A DNA stretch of 64,000 nt from Bradyrhizobium hereditatis (GCF_020329435.1 NZ_JAGKJK010000023.1:1-64000); one strand, 5' to 3'; shown: positions 32,918 to 41,783, counted from the stretch's first letter. Program-made: numbers and translations. The notes: generated by a model not told the origin, from the letters alone.

Positions 32918-34084
32918 TCAGTACGACTTTGGCAGGCCCAGCACCTTCTCCGCGATAAAGCTGAGAATGAGCTGCGGACTGATCGGCGCGATGCGCGGGA
33001 TCAGCGATTCCCGCAAGTAACGCTCGACGTGATATTCTTTCGCATAACCGAAACCGCCATGCGTCATCACCGCCTGCTCGCAGGCGTGGAAACCGGCTTC
33101 GGCGGCGAGATATTTGGCAGCATTGGCGGCGGGACCGCATTGCATGCCCTGGTCGTATTGCCAGCCTGCGCGCAGCACCATCATCCAGGCAGCCTCAAGC
33201 TCCATCCAGTTCTTCGCCAAGGGGTGCTGGATACCCTGGTTCATGCCTATGGGACGATTGAATACGACGCGGTTCTTTGCATAGGCTGCCGCTCGCGACA
33301 GCGCGACCTGGCCGAGCCCGACCGCTTCGGCGGCGATCAGAATGCGCTCGGGATTCATGCCGTGCAGGATATATTCAAAGCCGCGGCCCTCTTCGCCGAG
33401 GCGATCCTCGACCGGGATCTCGAAATTCTCGAAGAACAATTCGTTGGAATCGACCGGCTTGCGGCCCATCTTCTCGATCTCGTGCACGGTAACGCGCTGC
33501 TTGTCGAAATCGGTATAGAACAGGCTCAAGCCGTGAGTCGGGTTCTTCACTTCTTCCAGCGGCGTGGTGCGCGCCAAAAGCAAAATCTTGTTGGCAACCT
33601 GAGCGGTGGAAATCCAGACCTTCTGACCGTTGACGACGTATTTGTCGCCCTTGCGCACGGCGCGGGTCTTCAACTGCGTGGTGTTGAGCCCGGTGTTGGG
33701 CTCCGTCACCGCGAAACACGACTTGTCGCGGCCGTCGATAATCGGCGGCAACATGCGCGTGCATTGCTCCTTGGTGCCGAACACGACGACCGGATTGAGC
33801 CCGAATACGTTCATGTGCACGGCTGACGCACCGGACATGCCGGCGCCCGATTCCGCGATCGTCCGCATCATGATTGCAGCGTCGGTGATGCCGAGACCCG
33901 AGCCGCCATATTCCTCGGGGATGCAGATGCCGAGCCAGCCGGCGTCCGCCAGCGCGCGGTGGAAGTCGGCGGGATAGCCGCCCTCCTTGTCCTTCTTCAA
34001 CCAATAGGCATCGTCGAAGCGCGAGCAGATCTTTCCGACCGCGTCGACGATCGATTCCTGGTTGGCCGACAGCGCAAAATCCAT
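32918..34084 (-). CDS. Acyl-CoA dehydrogenase family protein, non-canonical C-terminus
   Basis: 388 residues. Middle-domain motifs CFAVTEPNTGLNTTQLKTRA and QKVWISTAQVAN are typical and the FAD site is present (FGYAKEYHVERYLRESLIPR near the end). The EGTxx(I/L)Q segment that carries the catalytic Glu in medium-chain enzymes is replaced by PRIAPISPQLILSFIAEKVL, so another residue must act as base. Sequences ending APISPQLIL..FIAEKVLGLP(K/R)SY form a recognisable subfamily. It is 11 nt after the CoA-transferase gene. Confidence 0.85.
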   Translation of the reverse strand: MDFALSANQESIVDAVGKICSRFDDAYWLKKDKEGGYPADFHRALADAGWLGICIPEEYGGSGLGITDAAIMMRTIAESGAGMSGASAVHMNVFGLNPVVVFGTKEQCTRMLPPIIDGRDKSCFAVTEPNTGLNTTQLKTRAVRKGDKYVVNGQKVWISTAQVANKILLLARTTPLEEVKNPTHGLSLFYTDFDKQRVTVHEIEKMGRKPVDSNELFFENFEIPVEDRLGEEGRGFEYILHGMNPERILIAAEAVGLGQVALSRAAAYAKNRVVFNRPIGMNQGIQHPLAKNWMELEAAWMMVLRAGWQYDQGMQCGPAANAAKYLAAEAGFHACEQAVMTHGGFGYAKEYHVERYLRESLIPRIAPISPQLILSFIAEKVLGLPKSY

Positions 34085-34095
34085 CTATCCCGTCC

Positions 34096-35298
34096 TCAAC
34101 TCTTCGCTGCGTTCTTGGTGACGCCATCGCGCAGCAGCGCTGCAATCTCATCCGGCGAAAAGCCGGCCTCCTGCAGAATTTCCGCGCTGTGCTCGCTGAG
34201 GCGCGGCGCCAGCCGCTGCGTCTCGATCGGCGTCTCGGAAAACCGCGCCGATGGCCTCATGTTGCGGATGCGCCCCTCGGTCGGATGATCGACCACGGGG
34301 AAGAAATCGGTCGCGACGATGTGGGGATCACCGAGCAGACTTTCGAGATCATGCATCGGCATAACGGGCACGTCCGCCTTCTCCAGGATAGCCATCCACT
34401 CGGCGGTCGTCTTGGTCTCGAGAATGCGCGCCAGCTCGGCATAAACAGCGTCGATATTGGCGGCGCGACCGGCGAAGGTTGCAAATTTCGGATGGACGCG
34501 CAGATCATCACGGCCGGTGGCGTCGAAGAAATTCTGCCACTGCTTGTCGTTGTAGACGATCACGCAGATGTAGCCGTCTGAGGTCTTGTAGGGCCGGCGG
34601 TCCGGCGAGAGATGACGCGCATAACCGCCCTTGTCGAGCGGGGGCTCATAGGTGAGCCCGCCCATATGGTCGCCCATCACAAAACCGGCCATGGTTTCGA
34701 ACATCGGGATGTCGACGCGCTGGCCGCGTCCGGTGCGGTTGCGATCAACGAGGCTGGCGCAGATCGCGCCCACCGCCGTAAGGCCCACGATCCGGTCGAC
34801 GAGCGCATTGGGGACATAGCGCGGCACGCCGTCGGCGGTTTGCGCCATCAGCGCTGGCAATGCCGTCGCGCCCTGGATGAGATCGTCATAGGCGGGCTTG
34901 GCCGCATAGGGCCCGCCCTGACCAAAGCCGAACACGCCGGCATAGATCAGGCGCGGATTGATTTCCGACACCGCGTCATAGCCAAGGTTCAGCCGCGCCA
35001 TCGCCTGCGGGCGCACATTGTATACCAGAACGTCAGCGGATTTGATCAGCCGCAACACGGCGTCGCGCCCGGCGGGCTTCTTCAAATCGAGGCAGATGGA
35101 GCGCTTGTTGCGGTTCGTGTTGAGGAACACCGGTCCCATGCCGGCATGCCGCGTCGGCCCGATCTGCCGCGTAACATCGCCATCGTGCGATTCAACCTTG
35201 ATGACGTCGGCGCCGTAGTCACCGAGCATCTGGGTTGCATAGGGTCCCATCAGCACGGTCGTCATGTCGATGACCTTGATGCCCGCCAATGGTCCCAT
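34096..35298 (-). CDS. CaiB/BaiF-family (family III) CoA transferase
   Basis: 400 residues. N-terminal GPLAGIKVIDMTTVLMGPYA, then ADVIKVESHDGD, FLNTNRNKRSICLDLKK and FGFGQGGPYAAKPAYDDLIQ. The Asp in YDDLIQG (D138 or D139) is the expected acyl-anhydride nucleophile. It moves CoA from a donor thioester to an organic acid without ATP. Start ATG 35296-35298. It would activate the substrate for the cluster's dehydrogenase and thiolase-like proteins. Confidence 0.92.
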   Translation of the reverse strand: MGPLAGIKVIDMTTVLMGPYATQMLGDYGADVIKVESHDGDVTRQIGPTRHAGMGPVFLNTNRNKRSICLDLKKPAGRDAVLRLIKSADVLVYNVRPQAMARLNLGYDAVSEINPRLIYAGVFGFGQGGPYAAKPAYDDLIQGATALPALMAQTADGVPRYVPNALVDRIVGLTAVGAICASLVDRNRTGRGQRVDIPMFETMAGFVMGDHMGGLTYEPPLDKGGYARHLSPDRRPYKTSDGYICVIVYNDKQWQNFFDATGRDDLRVHPKFATFAGRAANIDAVYAELARILETKTTAEWMAILEKADVPVMPMHDLESLLGDPHIVATDFFPVVDHPTEGRIRNMRPSARFSETPIETQRLAPRLSEHSAEILQEAGFSPDEIAALLRDGVTKNAAKS

Positions 35299-35418
35299 GG
35301 ATCGGCCTGCTCCCGCTACACGGCCATTCCCGGCCGCATTCTTGTGAAGCCAAGTAACGGCAGGCAATCGCGAAGATCAAGGCGCGCCCAGCGTATGGCC
35401 GTATGCGTGCGGCAGCGG

Positions 35419-35634
35419 CTATTTCTTTGACGGCTCGTTTTTGGCTCTGGCGTCGCGCTCCCGGGTCAGGCGCTCCAGTTCTTCATTCTGCTGGCTAAGG
35501 CGGTCGGCGATGCGCGCTTCATTCTGTTCGCCGGAGGCGGCCGCAGCCTGTTCGATCAACTGCCGAATGTTGTCTTCCAGAATCCTGATCCGGTTGTTCA
35601 GTTCTGCCGTGGACAGCGAACTCTCATTCACCAT
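35419..35634 (-). CDS. Small coiled-coil protein (71 aa)
   Basis: MVNESSLSTAELNNRIRILE, then DNIRQLIEQAAAASGEQNEA, then RIADRLSQQNEELERLTRER and a basic tail. Almost the whole protein is one heptad-patterned helix, reminiscent of SlyX/YdcH-like small coiled coils, without a clear family match. GGAG 8-9 nt upstream of the ATG supports the start. No cysteines, no membrane span. Its neighbours are CoA-metabolism genes. Role unknown. Confidence 0.7.
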   Translation of the reverse strand: MVNESSLSTAELNNRIRILEDNIRQLIEQAAAASGEQNEARIADRLSQQNEELERLTRERDARAKNEPSKK

Positions 35635-35654
35635 GATGCACGCTCCGGATGATT

Positions 35655-35751
35655 TCGTAGGGTGGGCAAAGCGACGCCCATCAGCCTCATCTCGCGTCAT
35701 TGACGGTGGGCACGGCGCCAGTGCGCCTTTGCCCACCCTACGATAGCACGT
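35655..35751. repeat. Intergenic palindromic repeat, family A, second copy
   Basis: CGTAGGGTGGGCAAAGCG (from 35658) and its reverse complement CGCCTTTGCCCACCCTACG near the right end form long arms around a 40-nt centre. Same family as 1427-1517. Confidence 0.85.
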
Positions 35752-35758
35752 TTCGCGG

Positions 35759-36928
35759 CTACTTCACGGGCTCCAGCACGGAGACGTAATTGGCCACCGC
35801 CGCGCCGCCCATGTTGAAGATGCCGCCGAGCTTGGCATTCTTGAGCTGCATGCCTTCGGGGGCCTGGCCAACGAGCTGCATGGCGCTCATCACATGCATG
35901 GAAACGCCGGTGGCGCCGATCGGGTGACCCTTGGCTTTCAGGCCGCCGGACGGGTTCACCGGCAGCTTGCCGTCCTTCTGCGTCCAGCCTTCCTTGATGG
36001 CGCGGGCGCCCTGCCCGCGCGGCGTCAGGCCCATCGCTTCATATTCGATCAGTTCGGCGACCGTGAAGCAGTCATGGGTTTCAACAAAGGACAAATCGGA
36101 AAGCTGCACGCCGGCCTGCGCCAGCGCGCGCTGCCAGGCAACGGTGCAGCCTTCGAACTGCAGGATGTCGCGCTTGGACATCGGCAGGAAATCCTGCGCA
36201 TGCGCAGTAGCGCGGAAGTTCACCGCCTTGCCCATGGTTTTCGCGCTCTCCGAATCCATCAGCACCAGCGCGGCTGCGCCGTCCGACACCAGCGAGCAGT
36301 CGGTGCGCTTCAGGGGACCTGCGACGAACGGGTTCTTCTCGCTCTCGGCGCGGCAGAACTCGTAGCCGAAATCCTTGCGCATTTGCGCATAGGGATTGGC
36401 GACGCCGTTCTTGTGATTCTTGGCGGCGATCATCGCGAGCGCGTCCGACTGGTCGCCATATTTCTGGAAATAACTCTGCGCGATCTTGCCGAACACGCCG
36501 GCAAAGCCGCCGACGGTCTCGCCGTCCTCGGGCAGATAGGACGCTTTCAAGAGGTTACGGCCGATCTCGGCCGAGGGCGTCCGCGTCATCTGCTCGACGC
36601 CAACCACCAGCACGGTCCTTGCCGCGCCCGAGGCGATCGCCCTTATGCCCTGATGCACCGCCGCCGAACCGGTGGCGCAGGCGTTCTCGACCCGGGTGGC
36701 CGGCTTGAAGCGCAGCTTGGGATCGGCCTGCAAGACGAGCGAGGCCGTGAAATCCTGTGGCGAGAAGCCGGCGTTGAAATGCCCCAGCACGATCTCGTCG
36801 ACGTCTTCGGCGGTAATTCCGGCATCCGCCAACGCATCGGTCGCAACCTTCACCACGAGGCTTTCGACGGTCTCGGCGTCGAACTTGCCGAATGGCGTGT
36901 GCGCCCATCCCACGATGCTGGCTGTCAT
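35759..36928 (-). CDS. SCP2-type acetyl-CoA acetyltransferase (thiolase)
   Basis: 389 residues with an intact thiolase site: nucleophile C84 in VENACATGSAA, His region FVETHDCFTVAELIEYEAMG and C-terminal GGLKAKGHPIGATGVSMHVM. Length and the HDxF motif fit SCP2-like thiolases. It is expected to cleave beta-ketoacyl-CoA. It lies at the upstream end of the minus-strand acyl-CoA cluster and 56 nt after the KDPG aldolase stop. It gives a useful contrast with the Cys-less homologue at 31657-32793. Confidence 0.9.
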   Translation of the reverse strand: MTASIVGWAHTPFGKFDAETVESLVVKVATDALADAGITAEDVDEIVLGHFNAGFSPQDFTASLVLQADPKLRFKPATRVENACATGSAAVHQGIRAIASGAARTVLVVGVEQMTRTPSAEIGRNLLKASYLPEDGETVGGFAGVFGKIAQSYFQKYGDQSDALAMIAAKNHKNGVANPYAQMRKDFGYEFCRAESEKNPFVAGPLKRTDCSLVSDGAAALVLMDSESAKTMGKAVNFRATAHAQDFLPMSKRDILQFEGCTVAWQRALAQAGVQLSDLSFVETHDCFTVAELIEYEAMGLTPRGQGARAIKEGWTQKDGKLPVNPSGGLKAKGHPIGATGVSMHVMSAMQLVGQAPEGMQLKNAKLGGIFNMGGAAVANYVSVLEPVK

Positions 36929-36984
36929 GGTGTTCTCCCTTTTTTCCGTTTCAGGAGACTATGTAACCTATCGGGGAACAGACT

Positions 36985-37635
36985 TCACGCCGGTTTCAGC
37001 GATTTCAGGGTCCGCGCGCACATGGCGGTTATGCCGGCCCAATTGCCGGACCGTACGTCCGCCGCCGGGCAGAGCCAGGAACCGCCCACCGCTACCACGT
37101 TCGGCTCGGCCAGCCAGGCCGCCGCATTGGCCTCGCCGATACCGCCGGTCGGACATACCCTGATATGCGGAAACGGCCCCGCCAGCGCCCGAAGTGCCTT
37201 GATACCGCCGGCCTGCTCGGCAGGGAAGAATTTGACGATATCGAAGCCGGCCGCCAGCGCCTGCATCAGCTCGGAAGCCGTCGCGATCCCCGGCGCAAAC
37301 GGCAGGTCGCTCGCGGCGGCAGCTTTCAACAGTTCCGGCGTGGCGCCGGGGCTGATGCCGAACTTGGCACCGAGCGCCCTCGCCCGCGTCAGATCGTCGC
37401 CATTCAGGATCGTGCCGATGCCGACAGTGGCGTCCGGTACCTCCGCGATCATGGCCTTGGCGGCCTCAACGGCGACCGGCGTCCGCAGGGTGACTTCCAG
37501 GACGCGCACGCCGCCTGCCACCAGCGCACGCGCCAGTGGCACCGCATCTTCTGGCCGTTCGATCGTGAGCACGGGGATGACGGTCGCGGACTTGAAGATG
37601 GCAGCGAGTTTTTCCTGCCGTGTGGCTGGGGTCAT
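36985..37635 (-). CDS. eda: 2-Keto-3-deoxy-6-phosphogluconate aldolase
   Basis: 216 residues, a class I aldolase. E47 in VLEVTLRT and the Schiff-base K135 in FDIVKFFPAE have the spacing seen in KDPG/KDPGal aldolases (45/133 in E. coli). It splits KDPG into pyruvate and glyceraldehyde 3-phosphate. It starts 9 nt after the KDG kinase stop, so both are one unit. It may also accept KDPGal or pentonate analogues. Confidence 0.95.
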   Translation of the reverse strand: MTPATRQEKLAAIFKSATVIPVLTIERPEDAVPLARALVAGGVRVLEVTLRTPVAVEAAKAMIAEVPDATVGIGTILNGDDLTRARALGAKFGISPGATPELLKAAAASDLPFAPGIATASELMQALAAGFDIVKFFPAEQAGGIKALRALAGPFPHIRVCPTGGIGEANAAAWLAEPNVVAVGGSWLCPAADVRSGNWAGITAMCARTLKSLKPA

Positions 37636-37644
37636 GGCGATGCC

Positions 37645-38577
37645 TCAACGAGAATTGGCGTGGTTCGGGACGAGGCCGGAGGGCATCTCCGCGCGCGGGA
37701 TGATGGCGCCGGGATGACATACCACAACGCCGGCCAGACGATGCCCCGCGCGGGCGGCCTCGATCGGATCCGCGCCCGCAAGGCGCGCCGCTACATACGC
37801 AGCCGCAAAACTGTCGCCCGCCGCCGTGGTATCGACCACGGGAGCCTCGACCGGCTTGGCCTTGATCGGATAAGGGACGCCTTCCAGACGCACGATGCTC
37901 GCCGGCTCCGAAAGTTTTAACACCACCTCAGCGCCTGGAATTCGCGCCAGCAAGCTTTCGTTGCTTAGGCCCGGATAGAGCGGCAGCAAATCCTCCGTAG
38001 AAGCCAGCACGATATCGGCAGCCGTGAAGGCCTCCTGAAAAACGGTGCGCGCGACATCGAGATCGGGCCAGCCGCGGGCGCGGAAATTGGTATCAAACGC
38101 AAAGCGCACCCCGGCTTCACGCGCGCGTTTCAGCGCCGCGAACAGGCGCGTCCTTCCCGCCGGCCCGTACAGCGAGAGCGTGATCGCCGAGAGATAGATC
38201 ACATCATAGCCAGCGAGTGATTCAAGGATGTCCGGCGTCTCCGGCAGATCCATCAGACTGCGCGCAGCCGCGCTGTCGCGCCAGTGGAAGAAGCGCCGCT
38301 CGCCCTTATCGTCGGTCTGGATCATGTAGAGGCCGGGCAGCTTGCCGGCTAGTCGCATCACACGCCCAGTCCCGACTCCCTCAGCCGCCCAGCCGGCGAT
38401 CATCTCATCGCTCAAGGCATCGTCGCCGAGCGCCGTGATGTAGTCGACGCCGACGGCAAGGCGCGCGAGGTAAACAGCCGTGTTGAGCGTGTCCCCGCCA
38501 TAGCCGCGCGAATACAGGCCGTGCTCGGCCTGCTTCAGCTCGACCATGCATTCGCCGATGCAGGCTACCTTGCTCAT
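37645..38577 (-). CDS. kdgK: 2-Keto-3-deoxygluconate kinase (PfkB family)
   Basis: 310 residues, ribokinase/PfkB fold. N-terminal CIGECMVEL and GGDTLNTAVYLARL; C-terminal signature DTTAAGDSFAAAYVAARLAG with catalytic D255. The GE-MVEL start and GGDTLNTA segment are typical of KDG kinases. It phosphorylates KDG (or KDGal) for the adjacent aldolase. DenD-like gene 33 nt upstream. Confidence 0.93.
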   Translation of the reverse strand: MSKVACIGECMVELKQAEHGLYSRGYGGDTLNTAVYLARLAVGVDYITALGDDALSDEMIAGWAAEGVGTGRVMRLAGKLPGLYMIQTDDKGERRFFHWRDSAAARSLMDLPETPDILESLAGYDVIYLSAITLSLYGPAGRTRLFAALKRAREAGVRFAFDTNFRARGWPDLDVARTVFQEAFTAADIVLASTEDLLPLYPGLSNESLLARIPGAEVVLKLSEPASIVRLEGVPYPIKAKPVEAPVVDTTAAGDSFAAAYVAARLAGADPIEAARAGHRLAGVVVCHPGAIIPRAEMPSGLVPNHANSR

Positions 38578-38610
38578 GACCGCATCCGCGCAAATTGGCC
38601 TGAGCTCACC

Positions 38611-39597
38611 TCAAGCCGCGAACTTGCCGCCGAGTTCATCCTCGATATGGATCCGGATGATATCGTCGAACGTCTTTTCCGCGGTGGTGAAGCCGAGTTT
38701 GAGCGCGCGGTCGGTGACGAAATCGCGCGGCCAGCCCGAGACGATGCCGATGATGGTCGGATCGGGCACCCGCTTGATGCGCGCGGTGACGTTCTTGCCG
38801 GCGACGCGATCGAGCGCGGCGATCTGTTCGCCGACGGTCACCGACAGGCCTGGCATGCTGAGATTGCGCCGCGGCCCCATCGCGTTGAGGTCCATGGTGC
38901 CGGCATGAACCAGGAAGCCCACCGCTGATCGCGGCGAAGCGTGCCAGTGGCGCACGTCCTCGGAGACCGGCAACACCGCCTCCTCGCCTGCCAGCGGCTC
39001 GCGGATGATGTTGGAGAAGAAACCGGACGCCGCCTTGTTCGGCTTGCCCGGCCGCACACAGATGGTCGGCAGGCGAATACTGATGCCGTCGAGCAGGCCC
39101 TTGCGGGTGTAGTCGTTGATCAGGAGCTCACAGATCGATTTCTGCGTGCCGTAGCTCGTCAGCGGTGTATGGAAGAACTCGTCGCCGATCTTTTCCGGGA
39201 AGGGCGCGCCGAACACCGCGATCGAAGACGTGAACACCAGCCGCGGCTTGTAACCGCCGCCGGCATGGCGGATGGCGTCGATCAAGTAGCGCGTGCCGTC
39301 GAGATTGATGCGGTAGCCCTTGTCGAACTCGGCCTCGGCCTCGCCCGAGACGATCGCGGCGAGATGAAAGATCACCTCCGGCCGATCAGAGATCAGCGGC
39401 GCGGCCGCGCCGGGATCGGCAAAGTCGGAAGCCACGACGCTGATCGGGATCGAGGCGTTGGCGGGCTTGGTAGGCGCCACCACATCCTGCAGCGTCATGC
39501 GGGTGATTTCGTGGTTGCCAAGGCGCCCCTCGCGCAGCAGCCGTTCGGTCAGCTTGCGGCCCACCATGCCGGCGGCGCCGAGAATCAGAATGTGCAA
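38611..39597 (-). CDS. denD: D-erythronate-dehydrogenase-like NAD-dependent epimerase/dehydratase-family protein
   Basis: 328 residues, extended SDR. NAD motif ILGAAGMVGR is at 5-14, HLAAIVSGEAEAEFDKGYRI at 78-97 and TSSIAVFG at 123-130; the catalytic pair is Y149/K153 in YGTQK. The pattern AAIVSGEAEADFDKGYRIN is typical of DenD, which oxidises D-erythronate to 2-keto-D-erythronate. Its place inside a sugar-acid operon fits a C4 acid side branch or a different aldonate. Start ATG 39595-39597. Confidence 0.85.
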   Translation of the reverse strand: MHILILGAAGMVGRKLTERLLREGRLGNHEITRMTLQDVVAPTKPANASIPISVVASDFADPGAAAPLISDRPEVIFHLAAIVSGEAEAEFDKGYRINLDGTRYLIDAIRHAGGGYKPRLVFTSSIAVFGAPFPEKIGDEFFHTPLTSYGTQKSICELLINDYTRKGLLDGISIRLPTICVRPGKPNKAASGFFSNIIREPLAGEEAVLPVSEDVRHWHASPRSAVGFLVHAGTMDLNAMGPRRNLSMPGLSVTVGEQIAALDRVAGKNVTARIKRVPDPTIIGIVSGWPRDFVTDRALKLGFTTAEKTFDDIIRIHIEDELGGKFAA

Positions 39598-39620
39598 GAC
39601 CCGTCTCCTTTGCGAACTCT

Positions 39621-39672
39621 TCTATAGCGCTTTCAAGCGAAGTGGGATCCGGTTCGCGTGAAGAAAACGCGC
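39621..39672. repeat. Intergenic repeat, family E
   Basis: TATAGCGCTTTCAAGCGAAG (39624-39643) and onward to GTTCGCGTGAAGAAAACGCG is an intergenic sequence seen often in Bradyrhizobium relatives. It lies between permease 2 and denD. Confidence 0.55.
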
Positions 39673-39705
39673 CAAGAGATAATGTTCAGACCGGGCCTCG
39701 AGCGC

Positions 39706-40641
39706 TTACTCTTTCACGGCTCCCGTCATGGCCGACACATAATGCTCGACGAAGAAGGCGTAAAGGATGACCAGCGGCAGCGAGCCGGCCAGCGCCCCCG
39801 CCATCAGCGAGCCCCAGCGATAGACGTCGCCATCGACGAACTCGTTGACGATCGCGACCGGCACGGTCTTGTTCGCCGTCGATTGCAGGAAGGTGAGCGC
39901 GTAGATGAACTCGTTCCAGCACAGCGTGAAGCAGAAGATGAAAGCCGAGATCAGCCCCGGGATCGCCAGCGGCAGCACGATCTTGGTCAGAATCTGCCAG
40001 CGGCTGGCGCCGTCGATCAGCGCGCACTCTTCCAGCTCGAACGGGATCGTCTTGAAGTAGCCCATCAGCAGCCAGGTCGAGAATGGAATCAGGATCGTCG
40101 GATAGGTCAGGATCAGCGCAAGCGGCGAGTCGAACAGGCCATACTGGAACACGACGGTCGCGAGCGGAATGAACAGGATCGACGGGGGCACCAGGTAGGC
40201 GAGGAAGATCAGGCCGCCGACGAGGTTGGCGCCCTTGTAGCGCAGCCGCACGATCGCATAGGCGGCAAGCACGGATGCTACGATCGACAGAAAGGTCGCG
40301 CAGACCGCCACATACATCGTGTTCCAGAGCCACATCGGATAATGGCTCTCGAACAAGAGCTTGTAGAAGTGCTTGAAGGTCGGATTCCAGGTCCAGAACG
40401 GGCTGTAGGTCTCCATATCCAGGAGCTGCGCGTCCGGCTTCACGGCGGTGAGCGCCATCCAGTAGAACGGGAACAGCAGCACGAACACGATAATCGACAG
40501 AGGCAGGTACAGCGTCACCATGCGGCGCGGCACCGACTGCAGATAGCTCATGCCTTCGGAGTGGTCATCCTTGGCGACAGTCGGCGCGGAAGACGTCAGC
40601 ACACCCTTGAGATTCACATGCGTGGTCGGGAGATCAGTCAT
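39706..40641 (-). CDS. Carbohydrate ABC transporter permease (MalG-type)
   Basis: 311 residues, six membrane spans. The EAA-loop is present as EECALIDGASRWQILTKIVL with PLAIPGLISAFIFCF. It forms the second half of the membrane pore and takes up the sugar acid delivered by the binding protein. ATG 40639-40641 is chosen; upstream frame to 40713 translates duplicated DNA. The start ATG lies within a relic copy of the other permease's C-terminus (see 40630-40761). Confidence 0.93.
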   Translation of the reverse strand: MTDLPTTHVNLKGVLTSSAPTVAKDDHSEGMSYLQSVPRRMVTLYLPLSIIVFVLLFPFYWMALTAVKPDAQLLDMETYSPFWTWNPTFKHFYKLLFESHYPMWLWNTMYVAVCATFLSIVASVLAAYAIVRLRYKGANLVGGLIFLAYLVPPSILFIPLATVVFQYGLFDSPLALILTYPTILIPFSTWLLMGYFKTIPFELEECALIDGASRWQILTKIVLPLAIPGLISAFIFCFTLCWNEFIYALTFLQSTANKTVPVAIVNEFVDGDVYRWGSLMAGALAGSLPLVILYAFFVEHYVSAMTGAVKE

Positions 40642-40761
40642 TGTTTTCTCCCTGTTGCCACTTGCGGCGCAGCGCGCGCGAGGCTTGCCTCGTTCGCGCC
40701 AAATACGATGCAACGACGCAGAGATCAGTCATTGTTCTCTCCCTGCTGCCATTTGCGGCGC
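40630..40761. repeat. 41-bp direct repeat pair at permease gene junction
   Basis: 40630-40670 and 40721-40761 match at 38 of 41 positions, 91 bp apart. The second copy is the true 3' end of permease 1 plus its stop. The first is a non-functional copy that contains the permease 2 start. Both encode RRKWQQGENND in the same frame; all three differences are synonymous (K, Q and E codons). Confidence 0.85.
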
Positions 40762-41678
40762 TGCAGACCGAACCAGGAAACCATGATGGCCGCGAGCAGG
40801 AACGGGATCATGGCGCTGGCGATGGCGGCGCCCTCGCCCAGTTGTCCGGCGATGATCGCGCGCTGATAGGACAAGGTTGCCATCAGGTGCGTTGCGTTGA
40901 CCGGACCGCCGCGGGTCATCGCCCAGATCAGCTGGAAGTCGGTGAAGGTGAACAGCACCGAGAAGGTCATTACGACCGCAATGATCGGCGTGAGCAATGG
41001 ATAGGTGATGTGGCGGAACATCTGCCAGCGCGATGCGCCGTCGAGCGTTGCTGCCTCATAGAGCGATGGCGAAACCGTCTGCAGGCCTGCGAGCAGCGTG
41101 ATCGCGACGAACGGCACGCCGCGCCAGATATTGGCGAAGATCACGCAAATCCGCGCCCATGTCGTATCACCGAGGAAATTGATGTTCTCGTTGATGAGAC
41201 CGAGATGCTTCAGCGACCAGGAGATGATCGAGAACTGGGAATCGAAGATCCACCAGAAGGCCAGCGCCGACAGCACGGTCGGCACGATGAAGGGGATCAG
41301 CACGGCGGCGCGCAACAGCGCCTTGAACGGCATGTTCTCGTTGAGCAGCAGCGCCAGATAAAGGCCGATGCCGAATTTAATGGCGCTGGCGACGAAAGTG
41401 TAGAGCAGCGTGTTGAAGACAGAGAGCCAGAAGATGGCGTCGTCCCACAGCCACTCATAGTTCTCGTAGCCGATGAACTGACCGACGCGGCCGATCTTGG
41501 TGTCGGTGAAGGACAGCCAGATGCCGAGGCCCAGCGGATAGGCCAGGAACAGGATCAGGAACGCCATCGCCGGCACCATGAACCAGAAGCCGAGCCAGTT
41601 CCGGTTGTGCTTGAGCTGGTCCCACGACGACGCCTCGCGGATCTGCGATTTTGCCGGCGTGATTGCGATGTCAGCCAT
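40725..41678 (-). CDS. Carbohydrate ABC transporter permease (MalF/UgpA-type)
   Basis: 317 residues, six spans, with EAA-loop EAATLDGASRWQMFRHITYP. N-terminal cytosolic tail before the first span is usual. It pairs with the MalG-type permease. Its C-terminus RRKWQQGENND is repeated out of frame context in the gap to the next gene. It starts 105 nt after the binding-protein stop; the gap has a strong hairpin. Confidence 0.93.
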   Translation of the reverse strand: MADIAITPAKSQIREASSWDQLKHNRNWLGFWFMVPAMAFLILFLAYPLGLGIWLSFTDTKIGRVGQFIGYENYEWLWDDAIFWLSVFNTLLYTFVASAIKFGIGLYLALLLNENMPFKALLRAAVLIPFIVPTVLSALAFWWIFDSQFSIISWSLKHLGLINENINFLGDTTWARICVIFANIWRGVPFVAITLLAGLQTVSPSLYEAATLDGASRWQMFRHITYPLLTPIIAVVMTFSVLFTFTDFQLIWAMTRGGPVNATHLMATLSYQRAIIAGQLGEGAAIASAMIPFLLAAIMVSWFGLQRRKWQQGENND

Positions 41679-41748
41679 GAGCCAGTTTCCTTGGGCCAGC
41701 CGATCCTGGCGATCTTCTGGGCGGTGAACCCGTTAGCCTTAAGTCAAA

Positions 41749-41773
41749 CGGGCGGCGGACGAGCCGCCGCCCG
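41749..41773 (-). promoter_or_regulatory. GC-rich stem-loop between binding-protein and permease genes
   Basis: CGGGCGGCGG (41749-41758) and CCGCCGCCCG (41764-41773) pair perfectly with a 5-nt loop. Position just after the binding-protein stop (41784) fits an mRNA-stabilising or partial-termination hairpin that keeps binding protein in excess over permeases. No T-run. Confidence 0.7.
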
Positions 41774-41783
41774 CTTCCACATC

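Noticed and set aside
35894-37717. 607-codon plus-strand frame opposite thiolase and KDPG aldolase
   Set aside because: Crosses two good minus-strand genes and their gap; no domain.
39624-39636. LacI-like box TATAGCGCTTTCA upstream of denD
   Set aside because: Part of a repeat seen throughout such genomes and differs from the two matched operators outside the AGCGCT core.
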